Assembly (NCBI RefSeq): GCF_900142575.1
Contig: NZ_FRBI01000030.1
Coordinates: forward strand, 1-64,000
Reading direction: 5' to 3'
DNA from: Actinacidiphila paucisporea
GTDB lineage: Bacteria > Actinomycetota > Actinomycetes > Streptomycetales > Streptomycetaceae
DNA length: 64,000 nucleotides
Shown: one piece after another, positions 25,962 to 33,474 of the stretch
Layout: each line of letters starts with the position of its first letter
Position numbering within the stretch: position 1 is the first letter of the stretch
Position numbers and translations under genes: made by a program
The notes under the pieces: model-generated
Databases searched by the model: none
What the model was told of the DNA's origin: nothing
Seen by the model: only the letters and a program-made list of their open reading frames with translations

Positions 25962-26726
25962 TCACTGGCCGGGTGACCGGTCACCGGTATCCGGTGTGGA
26001 CCTGATCTTCCACGGTCCCCACCGGCCGGTCGCGCCCTGCCCGTGCTCCCGGTCCCCACGCTGGTAGCGGGTGAGATCGCGGGCCGAGAACAGCCCCATG
26101 CCCGCGTGGAAGCCCACCACCGGTACCGGAAGCCATGCCCAGTAGACGAGTTGGCCGTCGACTTGGAACTCCACCTGCGACGTCTGCGCCCGGTAGGTGA
26201 TGGCGTAGCGGTGCTCGCGCCCTGGCTCCGTCGGCACTGGAAGAACCACCCGGTGAACGTAGTGCTCGTGCCGCTGGGTCACGCCTGGGATCGCCAGTCG
26301 TTCCACCACCGCGTAGACGGTGTCGTCGGTGGCGGCGGCATTGAGCACGACACCGGTCTGAAGGTCGAAGAGGTTCACCGTGCCGTAGGCGTCGAGCAGG
26401 TCGTGAGGAATCTGGCCGTACGTCCGCACCCCCATCTCGACCTCGAAGCTGAGCACTCCCGCCGCCGGCACCAGAAAGCGCCGCACGGACCGGTACATCT
26501 GCTTGGCGTTGTTCTGCCTCGGGTCCGTGTCGTGGAAGCGGGTGAACGGGTTGACGGTCAGCTCCAGTCGCCCGTCACCGGTCCGCACCTGTGCGTTGCG
26601 GTCCCGGTACTGGTGCCGTACACCGTCGGCCCCGGTTACCGACATGATTCCCCAGCGGGCGGGGTCGAGCTCGCCACTGGTGAAGTCGTCGTACGTCCAA
26701 GCGGCTACCGCCGGAGTCGTCGTCAT
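25962..26726 (-). CDS. Concanavalin-like fold protein of unknown function
   Basis: About 254 aa from ATG 26726; alternative starts up to 26792 exist and none has a clear ribosome site. The pattern WTYDDFTSGELDPARWG, then VLSFEVEMGVRTYG, RYAITYRAQTSQVEFQVDG and a closing GMGLFS resembles jelly-roll lectin/glucanase domains that bind carbohydrate or hydrophobic ligands. It resembles uncharacterised streptomycete proteins found in meroterpenoid-type clusters, but I cannot name a family with certainty. No signal peptide is visible. Convergent with the upstream SDR. Confidence 0.65.
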   Translation of the reverse strand: MTTTPAVAAWTYDDFTSGELDPARWGIMSVTGADGVRHQYRDRNAQVRTGDGRLELTVNPFTRFHDTDPRQNNAKQMYRSVRRFLVPAAGVLSFEVEMGVRTYGQIPHDLLDAYGTVNLFDLQTGVVLNAAATDDTVYAVVERLAIPGVTQRHEHYVHRVVLPVPTEPGREHRYAITYRAQTSQVEFQVDGQLVYWAWLPVPVVGFHAGMGLFSARDLTRYQRGDREHGQGATGRWGPWKIRSTPDTGDRSPGQ

Positions 26727-26923
26727 TCGAACACCATCTGCCGTGCCGACGTCGCCGGACATCACACGTTCACGTGGTTCGGCCGGGGTCACGCCATCTC
26801 ATCACGGCACGGCGGAAACCCCGTGAACGAGCCATGCCCGTACGGCGAGTGGTGGCCAATGCTGCTCTTCAGACCGCCACGTCACGATGTCGTCATCGCG
26901 GCGTCCTCACTTACGGAGGTGTC

Positions 26924-27259
26924 ATGGGCACGTTAGATTCGGCATTGAACCGTGACCGCTATGTCGCCGTACATGACAGCGCCCGGTTCGCGGCTCTGCG
27001 GCGCCGGTCGAACACCCTCACCCTCTGGGTGAGTGTCACCTTCTTCGGGTTCTGGTTCCTCACCATCTCGCTCGCCGCGTTCGCCCCGGACTTCTTCAAC
27101 CACGGGCTCTTCGGCCCGTTCAACGTGGGCCTGCTGTTCTTCTTTCTCTCAAGCTTCTCTGTGGTGGTGACTACCGCCGTGTACATGCGACTGGCCCGTG
27201 CCCGGCTTGATCCGCTCAGCGAAGAGATCCGGGCCGACCTGGAAGGAGATCTCGGATGA
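26924..27259 (+). CDS. DUF485-family membrane protein
   Basis: About 111 aa, ATG 26924 with GGAGG five bases upstream. Two hydrophobic segments (LWVSVTFFGFWFLTISLAAF and VGLLFFFLSSFSVVVTTAVY) follow a short basic region. Small DUF485 proteins (YjcH type) are usually encoded directly before an ActP-like sodium:solute symporter, as here; the next gene overlaps by ATGA. Confidence 0.85.
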   Translation: MGTLDSALNRDRYVAVHDSARFAALRRRSNTLTLWVSVTFFGFWFLTISLAAFAPDFFNHGLFGPFNVGLLFFFLSSFSVVVTTAVYMRLARARLDPLSEEIRADLEGDLG

Positions 27260-28959
27260 CCACTGTTCTCGCGGATCCTCCCCCCATCACCAACACCTGG
27301 GCGGCGCCCGCCCTCGCCACCGTGGTCGCCCTCGTACTGGCTGCCGTGGTGTTCGCCATCGTGAGATCGGTGCGAGGCCGTACACGCACACCCGACGACT
27401 TCCTCCTCGCGGGCAGAAACGTCGGCGCCCTTCCGAACGCCGTCACGATGGTCGGCGGGATCATCCTGTACTCGACCGTGATCATCAGCATCGGCCACAT
27501 CGCGCTGAACGGCCTGGACGCCATCTACCTCGTGGTGGCCTTCACGATCGGCTCGGTGCTCGGTGTACTGATCTACGCCGCGCCGCTGCGCAACGTCGGC
27601 GGCTACACGCTCGGCGACCTGTTCGTGCTGAGGGCTCGCGAGCGCCCGGCACGGATCGCCTCCGCAGCTACCACGTTGGTGGTCTTCACCATGTTCATGG
27701 TGGTCATGCTGGCTGCGGTTGGCCTGGTCGCCAACCGGATGTTCAACACCAGCTCCACGGTGAACAAGCCCTTCGTGGCCGGCGTCATGTTCCTCGTCGG
27801 CTTGATCGTCATCGCCTGGGTGTACATGGGCGGGATGGCCGGAGTGACCCGGATACTGGTGTTCAAGACGATTCTGATGGTCCTCGCGGTCGCGGTGCTG
27901 ACCGTGGCGGTGATGGCCAAGTACAAGATGAACATGGTCCACCTGCTCAACGACGCCCAGGACCACGCCCCGCCGAACAAGAGCGGTGCCAAGCTGCTGG
28001 AGGACGGCCGTCTGTTCAGCAAGGGCACCACGTACAACTCAGGTCAAGATCCGTGGGTCCACCTGTCGAAGCTCGTCTGCATCGCCATCGGCGGCATGGG
28101 GATGCCGTGGTTCTTCATGCGCTTCCACGTGGCGAGGAACGGACGGGAAGCGCGGCAGTCGGCGGGCTGGGCGTCGATGATCACCGCCGCGTTCTTCCAG
28201 TGCATCATCATCCTTGGTCTCGGCGCCGTGGCGATACTCCACGCGAAGAACGTCCAGGTGGTCCCCGAACACCGCGACGCCACCCTGCCGAAGCTCGTCG
28301 ACAACCTCTTCGGCAAGTGGGCGAACGGCGTGCTCGGCGGATTCGCCCTGCTGTCGGTCGCCGCGATTCTCGCCGCCGTGCTCATCAACGGGGTGACCTC
28401 CTTCACCAAGGACATCAACGCGGCGCGCGGGCGGAATCCGGAACCGGCCGCCGAAGTGAAGGACATACGACGCAACGTGCTGGTCATCGGGTTCGCATCC
28501 CTCGTCCTGGGGACGGCGATGGCACCCCTGCTCACCCACATCTTCATTCCGACGTCCATCGACCTGGGGGCCAGCGTCGTCCTGCCGTCGCTCCTCTATT
28601 CGCTGTACTGGCGGCGCTTCAACACCCGGGGACTCATGTGGACGGTCTACGGAGGGATGGTGGCGACCCTCGTCATGGTCGTCTTCTCCAACGGCATTTC
28701 GGGTGACCCCCACAATGCCATGTTCGCCGGCCTGGACTTCAAGATCATCGACCTCGAACCCGGAATGATCTCGGCGCCGATCGGCTTCCTCCTCGGCTAC
28801 CTCGGCACGGTCACCAGCCGTGAGCGCAACGACGCCGGCTTCGCCGAGATGCGGGTCCGCGCCCTCACGGGCGCTGTCATCCCCGCGCCGAAGGCCCCGC
28901 TCGCTCGCAGCGCGGATACGGGCGAACCGGAGAGCCGCACGCCCAGCGAAGCCCACTGA
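27256..28959 (+). CDS. Sodium:solute symporter, ActP-like
   Basis: 567 aa integral membrane protein of the SSS family, overlapping the DUF485 gene by four bases. About 13 hydrophobic segments are visible, beginning AALATVVALVLAAVVFAIV-like and including the family region RTPDDFLLAGRNVG near the N-terminus, WVYMGGMAGVTRILVFKT and GMGMPWFFMRFH. ActP relatives import acetate or other short monocarboxylates. In this cluster it might take up acetate for mevalonate synthesis or move an aromatic acid; this is inference. A strong terminator follows. Confidence 0.85.
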   Translation: MTTVLADPPPITNTWAAPALATVVALVLAAVVFAIVRSVRGRTRTPDDFLLAGRNVGALPNAVTMVGGIILYSTVIISIGHIALNGLDAIYLVVAFTIGSVLGVLIYAAPLRNVGGYTLGDLFVLRARERPARIASAATTLVVFTMFMVVMLAAVGLVANRMFNTSSTVNKPFVAGVMFLVGLIVIAWVYMGGMAGVTRILVFKTILMVLAVAVLTVAVMAKYKMNMVHLLNDAQDHAPPNKSGAKLLEDGRLFSKGTTYNSGQDPWVHLSKLVCIAIGGMGMPWFFMRFHVARNGREARQSAGWASMITAAFFQCIIILGLGAVAILHAKNVQVVPEHRDATLPKLVDNLFGKWANGVLGGFALLSVAAILAAVLINGVTSFTKDINAARGRNPEPAAEVKDIRRNVLVIGFASLVLGTAMAPLLTHIFIPTSIDLGASVVLPSLLYSLYWRRFNTRGLMWTVYGGMVATLVMVVFSNGISGDPHNAMFAGLDFKIIDLEPGMISAPIGFLLGYLGTVTSRERNDAGFAEMRVRALTGAVIPAPKAPLARSADTGEPESRTPSEAH

Positions 28960-28971
28960 TCAACTGCGATC

Positions 28972-29001
28972 GGTGGGGGGCGGTGCGAACCGTCCCCCAC
29001 C
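28972..29001 (+). terminator. Rho-independent-like hairpin after the symporter
   Basis: Arms GGTGGGGGGCGG and CCGTCCCCCACC (11 of 12 paired) with a six-base loop, directly after the symporter stop and before the flavin monooxygenase ribosome site. Confidence 0.65.
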
Positions 29002-29018
29002 CCTTCGGGAGGTAGATT

Positions 29019-30614
29019 GTGGAGCCGGTACCGGTTCTGGTCGTCGGCGCGGGCCCGGTCGGCATGACCACAGCCCTTTTGCTCGCCCGCCACGGCGTGA
29101 CCTGTGTTCTGATCGACCAGGGCTTCGACACGACGGTGCATCCGAAGCTGGATTACGTCAACTCCCGCAGCATGGAGTTCTTCCGACAGCTCGGCGTCGC
29201 CGGCGATATCCGGTCCGCGGGTGTCGGGCACGGGCATCCCTCTGACGTGATCTGGTCCACCGGCCTCTCCGGCGAGCCGATCACCACATGGGAACTCCCC
29301 TCGGTAGCCGAACAGTGGCGGGCAATCGCCGAGCACAACGACGGCACCCAGCCCGCCGAGCCCAGCCAGCGGATCTCACAGATCGATCTGGAGCCGGTGC
29401 TGCGCTCCCACTGCCGGCGCAATCCGCTCATCGAGCTGCGCTGCGGCCTGCGGCTCGACTCGCTCACCCAGGACGCCGGCCAGGTGACCAGCCACCTGGC
29501 CGACACGATGAGCGGCGAGCGGGTCCGACTGCGGTCCCGATACGTGGTCGGCTGTGACGGTGCCTCCAGCCAGGTCCGCGACTGCGTGGGCATCGGTGAG
29601 GAGGGATTCGACGTACCGGGACTGCCGGGCGCGTTCATGGTGCACTTCAAGAGCCGCGACCTGGAAAGCCTGCACCGGCACGGGCGGTTCTGGCACTACT
29701 TCGCCTTCCGGTACATCATCATCGCCCAGGACGAGACCGACACCTGGACCGTTCATGTCAACGGCATGGAGCCATCCGAGTTCGACACGCCACCGGCCGA
29801 TCCGGTGGCGTTCCTGCGCGACATCACGCAGACCGACCTGAAGGTCGACAAGGTGCTGCTGACCTCTCGCTGGCGCCCCGGCTTCTCCCTCGCGGACCGC
29901 TTCCGCGCCGGACGGGTCCTGCTCGCCGGCGACAGTGCCCACCGGATGTTCCCTACCGGCGGCTACGGGATGAATACGGGCATCGCCGACGCGGTCGACG
30001 CCGCCTGGAAGATCGCCGCCCTCGTCAAGGGCTTCGGAGGCCCCACGCTGCTCGACAGCTACGAGGCGGAACGCCGCCCGGTGGGCCTGCGCAACCTGAA
30101 GACCTCACACCGGCACCTCGGCGTGCACCTCAGGGCAGGCGCTCTCGTGCGGGAGGGCGGCTCGCGCAAGGCCGTCGCCGCGTTCCTCGAAACCGAACGC
30201 GGCGAGAACGAGTACGCGGGCATCGAGCTGGGCTACCGCTACGCCGGCTCCCCCCTCATCTGCCATGAGGACGGGCCAGAACCCCCCTGGCACCCGGGGG
30301 AGTACACGCCGACGACCTGGCCGGGCGGCCGCCCGCCCAGCCTTCTTTTGCAGGACGGCACAGCGCTCTACGACCGGTTCGCCTTGTCCTTCACGCTCAT
30401 CGACTTCGCCGGTGACGGCGGCGCCGACGAGCTCCTGCGCGAGGCGGCCGCTCAAGGCCTGCCGGTTGGCCACGCCGTGGTGAACAACGCCAGAGCGCGG
30501 CAGATATGGGAACGCGACCTGGTGCTTCTCAGGCCGGACCACCATGTGGCCTGGCGCGGGAACAGCGCCCCCGCGGATCCGGCTGCCGTCGTCCGGAGGG
30601 TACGAGGCGCCTGA
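29019..30614 (+). CDS. Class A FAD-dependent aromatic hydroxylase
   Basis: 531 aa, GTG 29019 with GGGAGGT upstream. The FAD motif VLVVGAGPVGMTTALLLARHG is followed by the DG motif YVVGCDGASSQVRD and the GD motif VLLAGDSAHRMFPTGGYGMN; a C-terminal thioredoxin-like extension is present, as in phenol hydroxylase/MhpA relatives. It most likely hydroxylates an aminohydroxybenzoate ring or a prenylated intermediate using NAD(P)H and O2. It is 92 bp before the aromatic prenyltransferase and probably co-transcribed with it. Confidence 0.88.
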   Translation: MEPVPVLVVGAGPVGMTTALLLARHGVTCVLIDQGFDTTVHPKLDYVNSRSMEFFRQLGVAGDIRSAGVGHGHPSDVIWSTGLSGEPITTWELPSVAEQWRAIAEHNDGTQPAEPSQRISQIDLEPVLRSHCRRNPLIELRCGLRLDSLTQDAGQVTSHLADTMSGERVRLRSRYVVGCDGASSQVRDCVGIGEEGFDVPGLPGAFMVHFKSRDLESLHRHGRFWHYFAFRYIIIAQDETDTWTVHVNGMEPSEFDTPPADPVAFLRDITQTDLKVDKVLLTSRWRPGFSLADRFRAGRVLLAGDSAHRMFPTGGYGMNTGIADAVDAAWKIAALVKGFGGPTLLDSYEAERRPVGLRNLKTSHRHLGVHLRAGALVREGGSRKAVAAFLETERGENEYAGIELGYRYAGSPLICHEDGPEPPWHPGEYTPTTWPGGRPPSLLLQDGTALYDRFALSFTLIDFAGDGGADELLREAAAQGLPVGHAVVNNARARQIWERDLVLLRPDHHVAWRGNSAPADPAAVVRRVRGA

Positions 30615-30706
30615 CGACGACGCCGGCGCGTTGGTCTCGGGGTTGGTGCGGGTGAAGGCGTGATACGCCGTCAAAGATTCGACATGGCGAGGCACTTGGA
30701 GGACAG

Positions 30707-31594
30707 ATGCCCGGAACTCCCGAGGTGGAAGAGCTCTGCTCGGCCATCGAGCAGTCAGCCCGGAAGCTCGGTGTGGCCTACTCGCGCGACAAGGTCTGGC
30801 CCATCCTGACTGCGTACGGGGACGCGTTCGGGCATGACGCGACCGTTGTCGCCTTCCGGGTGGCGACCAGTATGCGCCAGGCGGGTGAACTCGACTGCCG
30901 CTTCATGACGCATCCGAAGGAACGTGAGCCCTATGCCGTTGCTCTGTCGAACGGCATCACCCCGGAGACGGACCATCCCGTAGGAGACCTGCTCGCGGAC
31001 ATCCAGGAACGCTGCCCCGTGGACAGTTACGGTATCGACTTCGGGGTCGTCGGCGGCTTCAAGAAGGTTTATGGCTTCTTCACCCCGGAAACTCTGCAGA
31101 AGGTGTCGACGTTTGCCGACATGCCGTCCATGCCGCGCAGTCTGGCCGCCAACGCCGATTTCCTCGCTCGTCACGGCGTGGCCGACAGAGTCAACGTGAT
31201 CGGAATCGACTACGGGCACCGGACGGTGAATGTGTACCTCGGTGCGCCGGCTGAGTGCTATGAACCGGAGACTATCCGGTCGATGCTCCGCGAGCTCGGC
31301 ATGGCGGAGCCGAGCGAGCAGTTGCTCAAGCTCGGGGAGAAGTCGTTCGGGCTGTATGTCACCCTGAACTGGGAGTCCTCGAAAATCGAGCGGATCTGCT
31401 ACGCCGTGACCACCACGGATCTGGCCACCCTTCCCATTCCGGTCGAACCGGAGATCGTGCGATTCGCGCAGAGCATCCCATATGGCGGCGCTGAGCGTAA
31501 GTTCGTCTATGGCATCGCGCTCGCCGCCGAAGGGGAGTACCACAAAATTGAGGCGCACCTCAAATGGCAGGCCGGGGTGATGGACTACATCTGA
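30707..31594 (+). CDS. ABBA-fold aromatic prenyltransferase (NphB/CloQ/PpzP type)
   Basis: 295 aa, ATG 30707 after GGAGG. It shows the pattern of soluble Mg-independent or Mg-assisted ABBA prenyltransferases: CRFMTHPKEREPYAVALSNG, a central VDSYGIDFGVVGGFKKVYGFF, VIGIDYGHRTVNVYLG and the C-terminal RKFVYGIALAAEGEYHKIE. No Asp-rich diphosphate motif is expected in this family. It should attach an allylic chain to the aromatic core. Its flanking hydroxylase and haloperoxidase homologue suggest the product is oxidised before or after. Chain length (DMAPP to GGPP) cannot be read from the sequence. Confidence 0.92.
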   Translation: MPGTPEVEELCSAIEQSARKLGVAYSRDKVWPILTAYGDAFGHDATVVAFRVATSMRQAGELDCRFMTHPKEREPYAVALSNGITPETDHPVGDLLADIQERCPVDSYGIDFGVVGGFKKVYGFFTPETLQKVSTFADMPSMPRSLAANADFLARHGVADRVNVIGIDYGHRTVNVYLGAPAECYEPETIRSMLRELGMAEPSEQLLKLGEKSFGLYVTLNWESSKIERICYAVTTTDLATLPIPVEPEIVRFAQSIPYGGAERKFVYGIALAAEGEYHKIEAHLKWQAGVMDYI

Positions 31595-31644
31595 CGGTCG
31601 AACCAGAGATGTGGGAGGTGTCGCGCTCACCCCCGGGTAGCGCT

Positions 31645-31664
31645 CACTACTCGATCGAGCAGTG
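31645..31664. promoter_or_regulatory. Cluster palindrome, copy 4
   Basis: CACTACTCGATCGAGCAGTG, with arms differing at one base, 103 bp before the haloperoxidase-homologue start. Its TCGATCGA core is itself palindromic. Confidence 0.7.
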
Positions 31665-31766
31665 GCCTGGGTCGAGGTGCGTCCTCTAATCTCGCACCGG
31701 TATGGCCACAATCTACCTGATGGTATGCAACCGCCAGGGCCGAGTTGACCGAAAGGGGAAATTCTG

Positions 31767-33260
31767 GTGAGGAATTTGAGGCGGCTGCGGAGTCCGCGCC
31801 CAAGGTATGTGGTGGCCTTCGCCACCTCAGCGGTCCTGGTAGGGGCACTGGTCGGTGCCATGCCGGCATCCCCGCAGCAGGCGCCGCCGGCCTTCGATCT
31901 CGATCACGGGAACATCCTGACGCAGGTCGTCTATCCGAAGTTCCAGAGAGAGTCGCGTGAGTCGGCCGCCGGCCGTGCCGTGACGTTGACTGTGGATCAC
32001 GCGATGCTGATAGAGATGCCATGGTTCGATGCCATAGCCCCCTATCGCGACAAGGCGGTGGGCATCTTCTCGAACATCCCTCGCCGCCCGGCGGAAGAGC
32101 ACACGCTGCGCAACATGAACATCGCTGTCGCCTACTCCGCCTTCACCTCGCTCAACGCCGAGCTACCGGAATCCAAGTCCGTCTGGATCGAGATGATGCA
32201 ATCGGCTGGTCTCGACCCCAATAACACCGCGGAGGACCCGACCACGCCGAGCGGGATCGGCATTCTCGCGGCCAAGAACGCCCTGGCGGCGCGCGCACAT
32301 GACGGCTCCAACCGGGATGGGGACGAGGGCGGTGTCAAGTACAACCGGCAGCCCTACGCCGACTACACCGGCTACAAGCCGGTCAACCCCCCGTACGCGC
32401 TCCGCAACCCGTCGCGCTGGCAGCCGAATACCAGCTCGACGAGGAACGTCTACCGTGTCCAGGAGTTCGCGACTCCTCAGTTCGGCCTCCTGAAGCCGTT
32501 CACGTTCGACAGTCCCGCCCAGTTCAAGGTTCCGCCGCCCGTGGACAGCAACTACCGGAACCGTGGCGCCTACAAGCGGCAGGCCGACCAAGTGCTGAAG
32601 GCGTCAGCGGCTCTGGACGACCGCGAGAAGGTGGCCGCCGAGCTCTTCAACGACAAGGTGCTGACCTTCGGGGCCGTCGCCGGCAGTCCGGTGGTCTTCG
32701 CGGGCCAGTACGACACCGAGAAGATGGTCGACTACATCGCCACGACTGACGTTTCCTTCGTCGACTCCACTATCGCGACGTGGTATTTCAAGCGGAAGTA
32801 CGACGCGGTGCGGCCCTTCAGCGCTATCCGGTACCTGTACGGGGACAAGAAGATCACGGCGTGGGGCGGGCCCACACAGGGCACCGTCAGCGACATCACC
32901 GGAAACGAGTGGCGGAGCTACCTGAACGGGGACACCGCCGACGCTCCCGAGTATCCTTCCGACACCGCCGCGCTCTGCCTGGCCTTCGCCTCGCAGGTAC
33001 GGCTCTTCACCGGCACCGACCAGGCCGACATTACGTATACCGCGCCGAAGGGTTCCTCCGTCGTCGAGCCGGGAGTCACCCCGGCCACCGACGTCAAGTT
33101 GCAGTGGAGCAACTGGACCGACTTTGCAAATGACTGCGGCGAGAGCAGTGTCTCGGCCGGCGAGAACTTCCCGCCCTCGATCAGGGCGGCAGCTGAATAC
33201 GCGCCGAGGATCGGCGAACTGAGCTACCAGTACATCCAGCGCAAGTTGAACGGCGGCTGA
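31767..33260 (+). CDS. Vanadium-haloperoxidase homologue with altered active site
   Basis: 497 aa, GTG 31767 with GAAAGGGG upstream. An N-terminal twin-Arg-like or Sec signal (RRLRSPRPRYVVAFATSAVL) suggests export. The C-terminal PAP2-like domain aligns with the enzyme at 46171. The Lys and first Arg are kept (FKRKYDAVRPFSAI), but PSG becomes Pro397-Ser398-Asp399, the second vanadate Arg is Ser461 and the vanadate-ligating His is Asn467. It probably cannot hold vanadate as haloperoxidases do. NapH3 of the napyradiomycin pathway is a known relative that works without vanadate, catalysing an alpha-hydroxyketone rearrangement. A similar non-oxidative role, or a structural one, is inferred. Confidence 0.88.
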   Translation: MRNLRRLRSPRPRYVVAFATSAVLVGALVGAMPASPQQAPPAFDLDHGNILTQVVYPKFQRESRESAAGRAVTLTVDHAMLIEMPWFDAIAPYRDKAVGIFSNIPRRPAEEHTLRNMNIAVAYSAFTSLNAELPESKSVWIEMMQSAGLDPNNTAEDPTTPSGIGILAAKNALAARAHDGSNRDGDEGGVKYNRQPYADYTGYKPVNPPYALRNPSRWQPNTSSTRNVYRVQEFATPQFGLLKPFTFDSPAQFKVPPPVDSNYRNRGAYKRQADQVLKASAALDDREKVAAELFNDKVLTFGAVAGSPVVFAGQYDTEKMVDYIATTDVSFVDSTIATWYFKRKYDAVRPFSAIRYLYGDKKITAWGGPTQGTVSDITGNEWRSYLNGDTADAPEYPSDTAALCLAFASQVRLFTGTDQADITYTAPKGSSVVEPGVTPATDVKLQWSNWTDFANDCGESSVSAGENFPPSIRAAAEYAPRIGELSYQYIQRKLNGG

Positions 33261-33278
33261 TCGCTCTCGCCGTTGACT

Positions 33279-33317
33279 CCGGCCGCGGCGGTGCCTTCTG
33301 GTTCCGCCGGCGGCCGG
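33279..33317 (+). terminator. GC-rich hairpin after haloperoxidase homologue
   Basis: Arms CCGGCCGCGGCGG and CCGCCGGCGGCCGG pair almost fully across a 12-base loop, 19 bp after the stop. Confidence 0.55.
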
Positions 33318-33474
33318 ATGCTGAACCACTGGCTGGCCCGGCCCCCGCAGTACTACGGCAGGAGTACCGCAGCCGTGGCAGCGCGACCCATATAGTGCCT
33401 CCCTCCGCACGATGACGTTGAGGTTCCCGATCGCGAGGATTGAGCACACAGCTCAATGACTCAAGGAGAAGATG

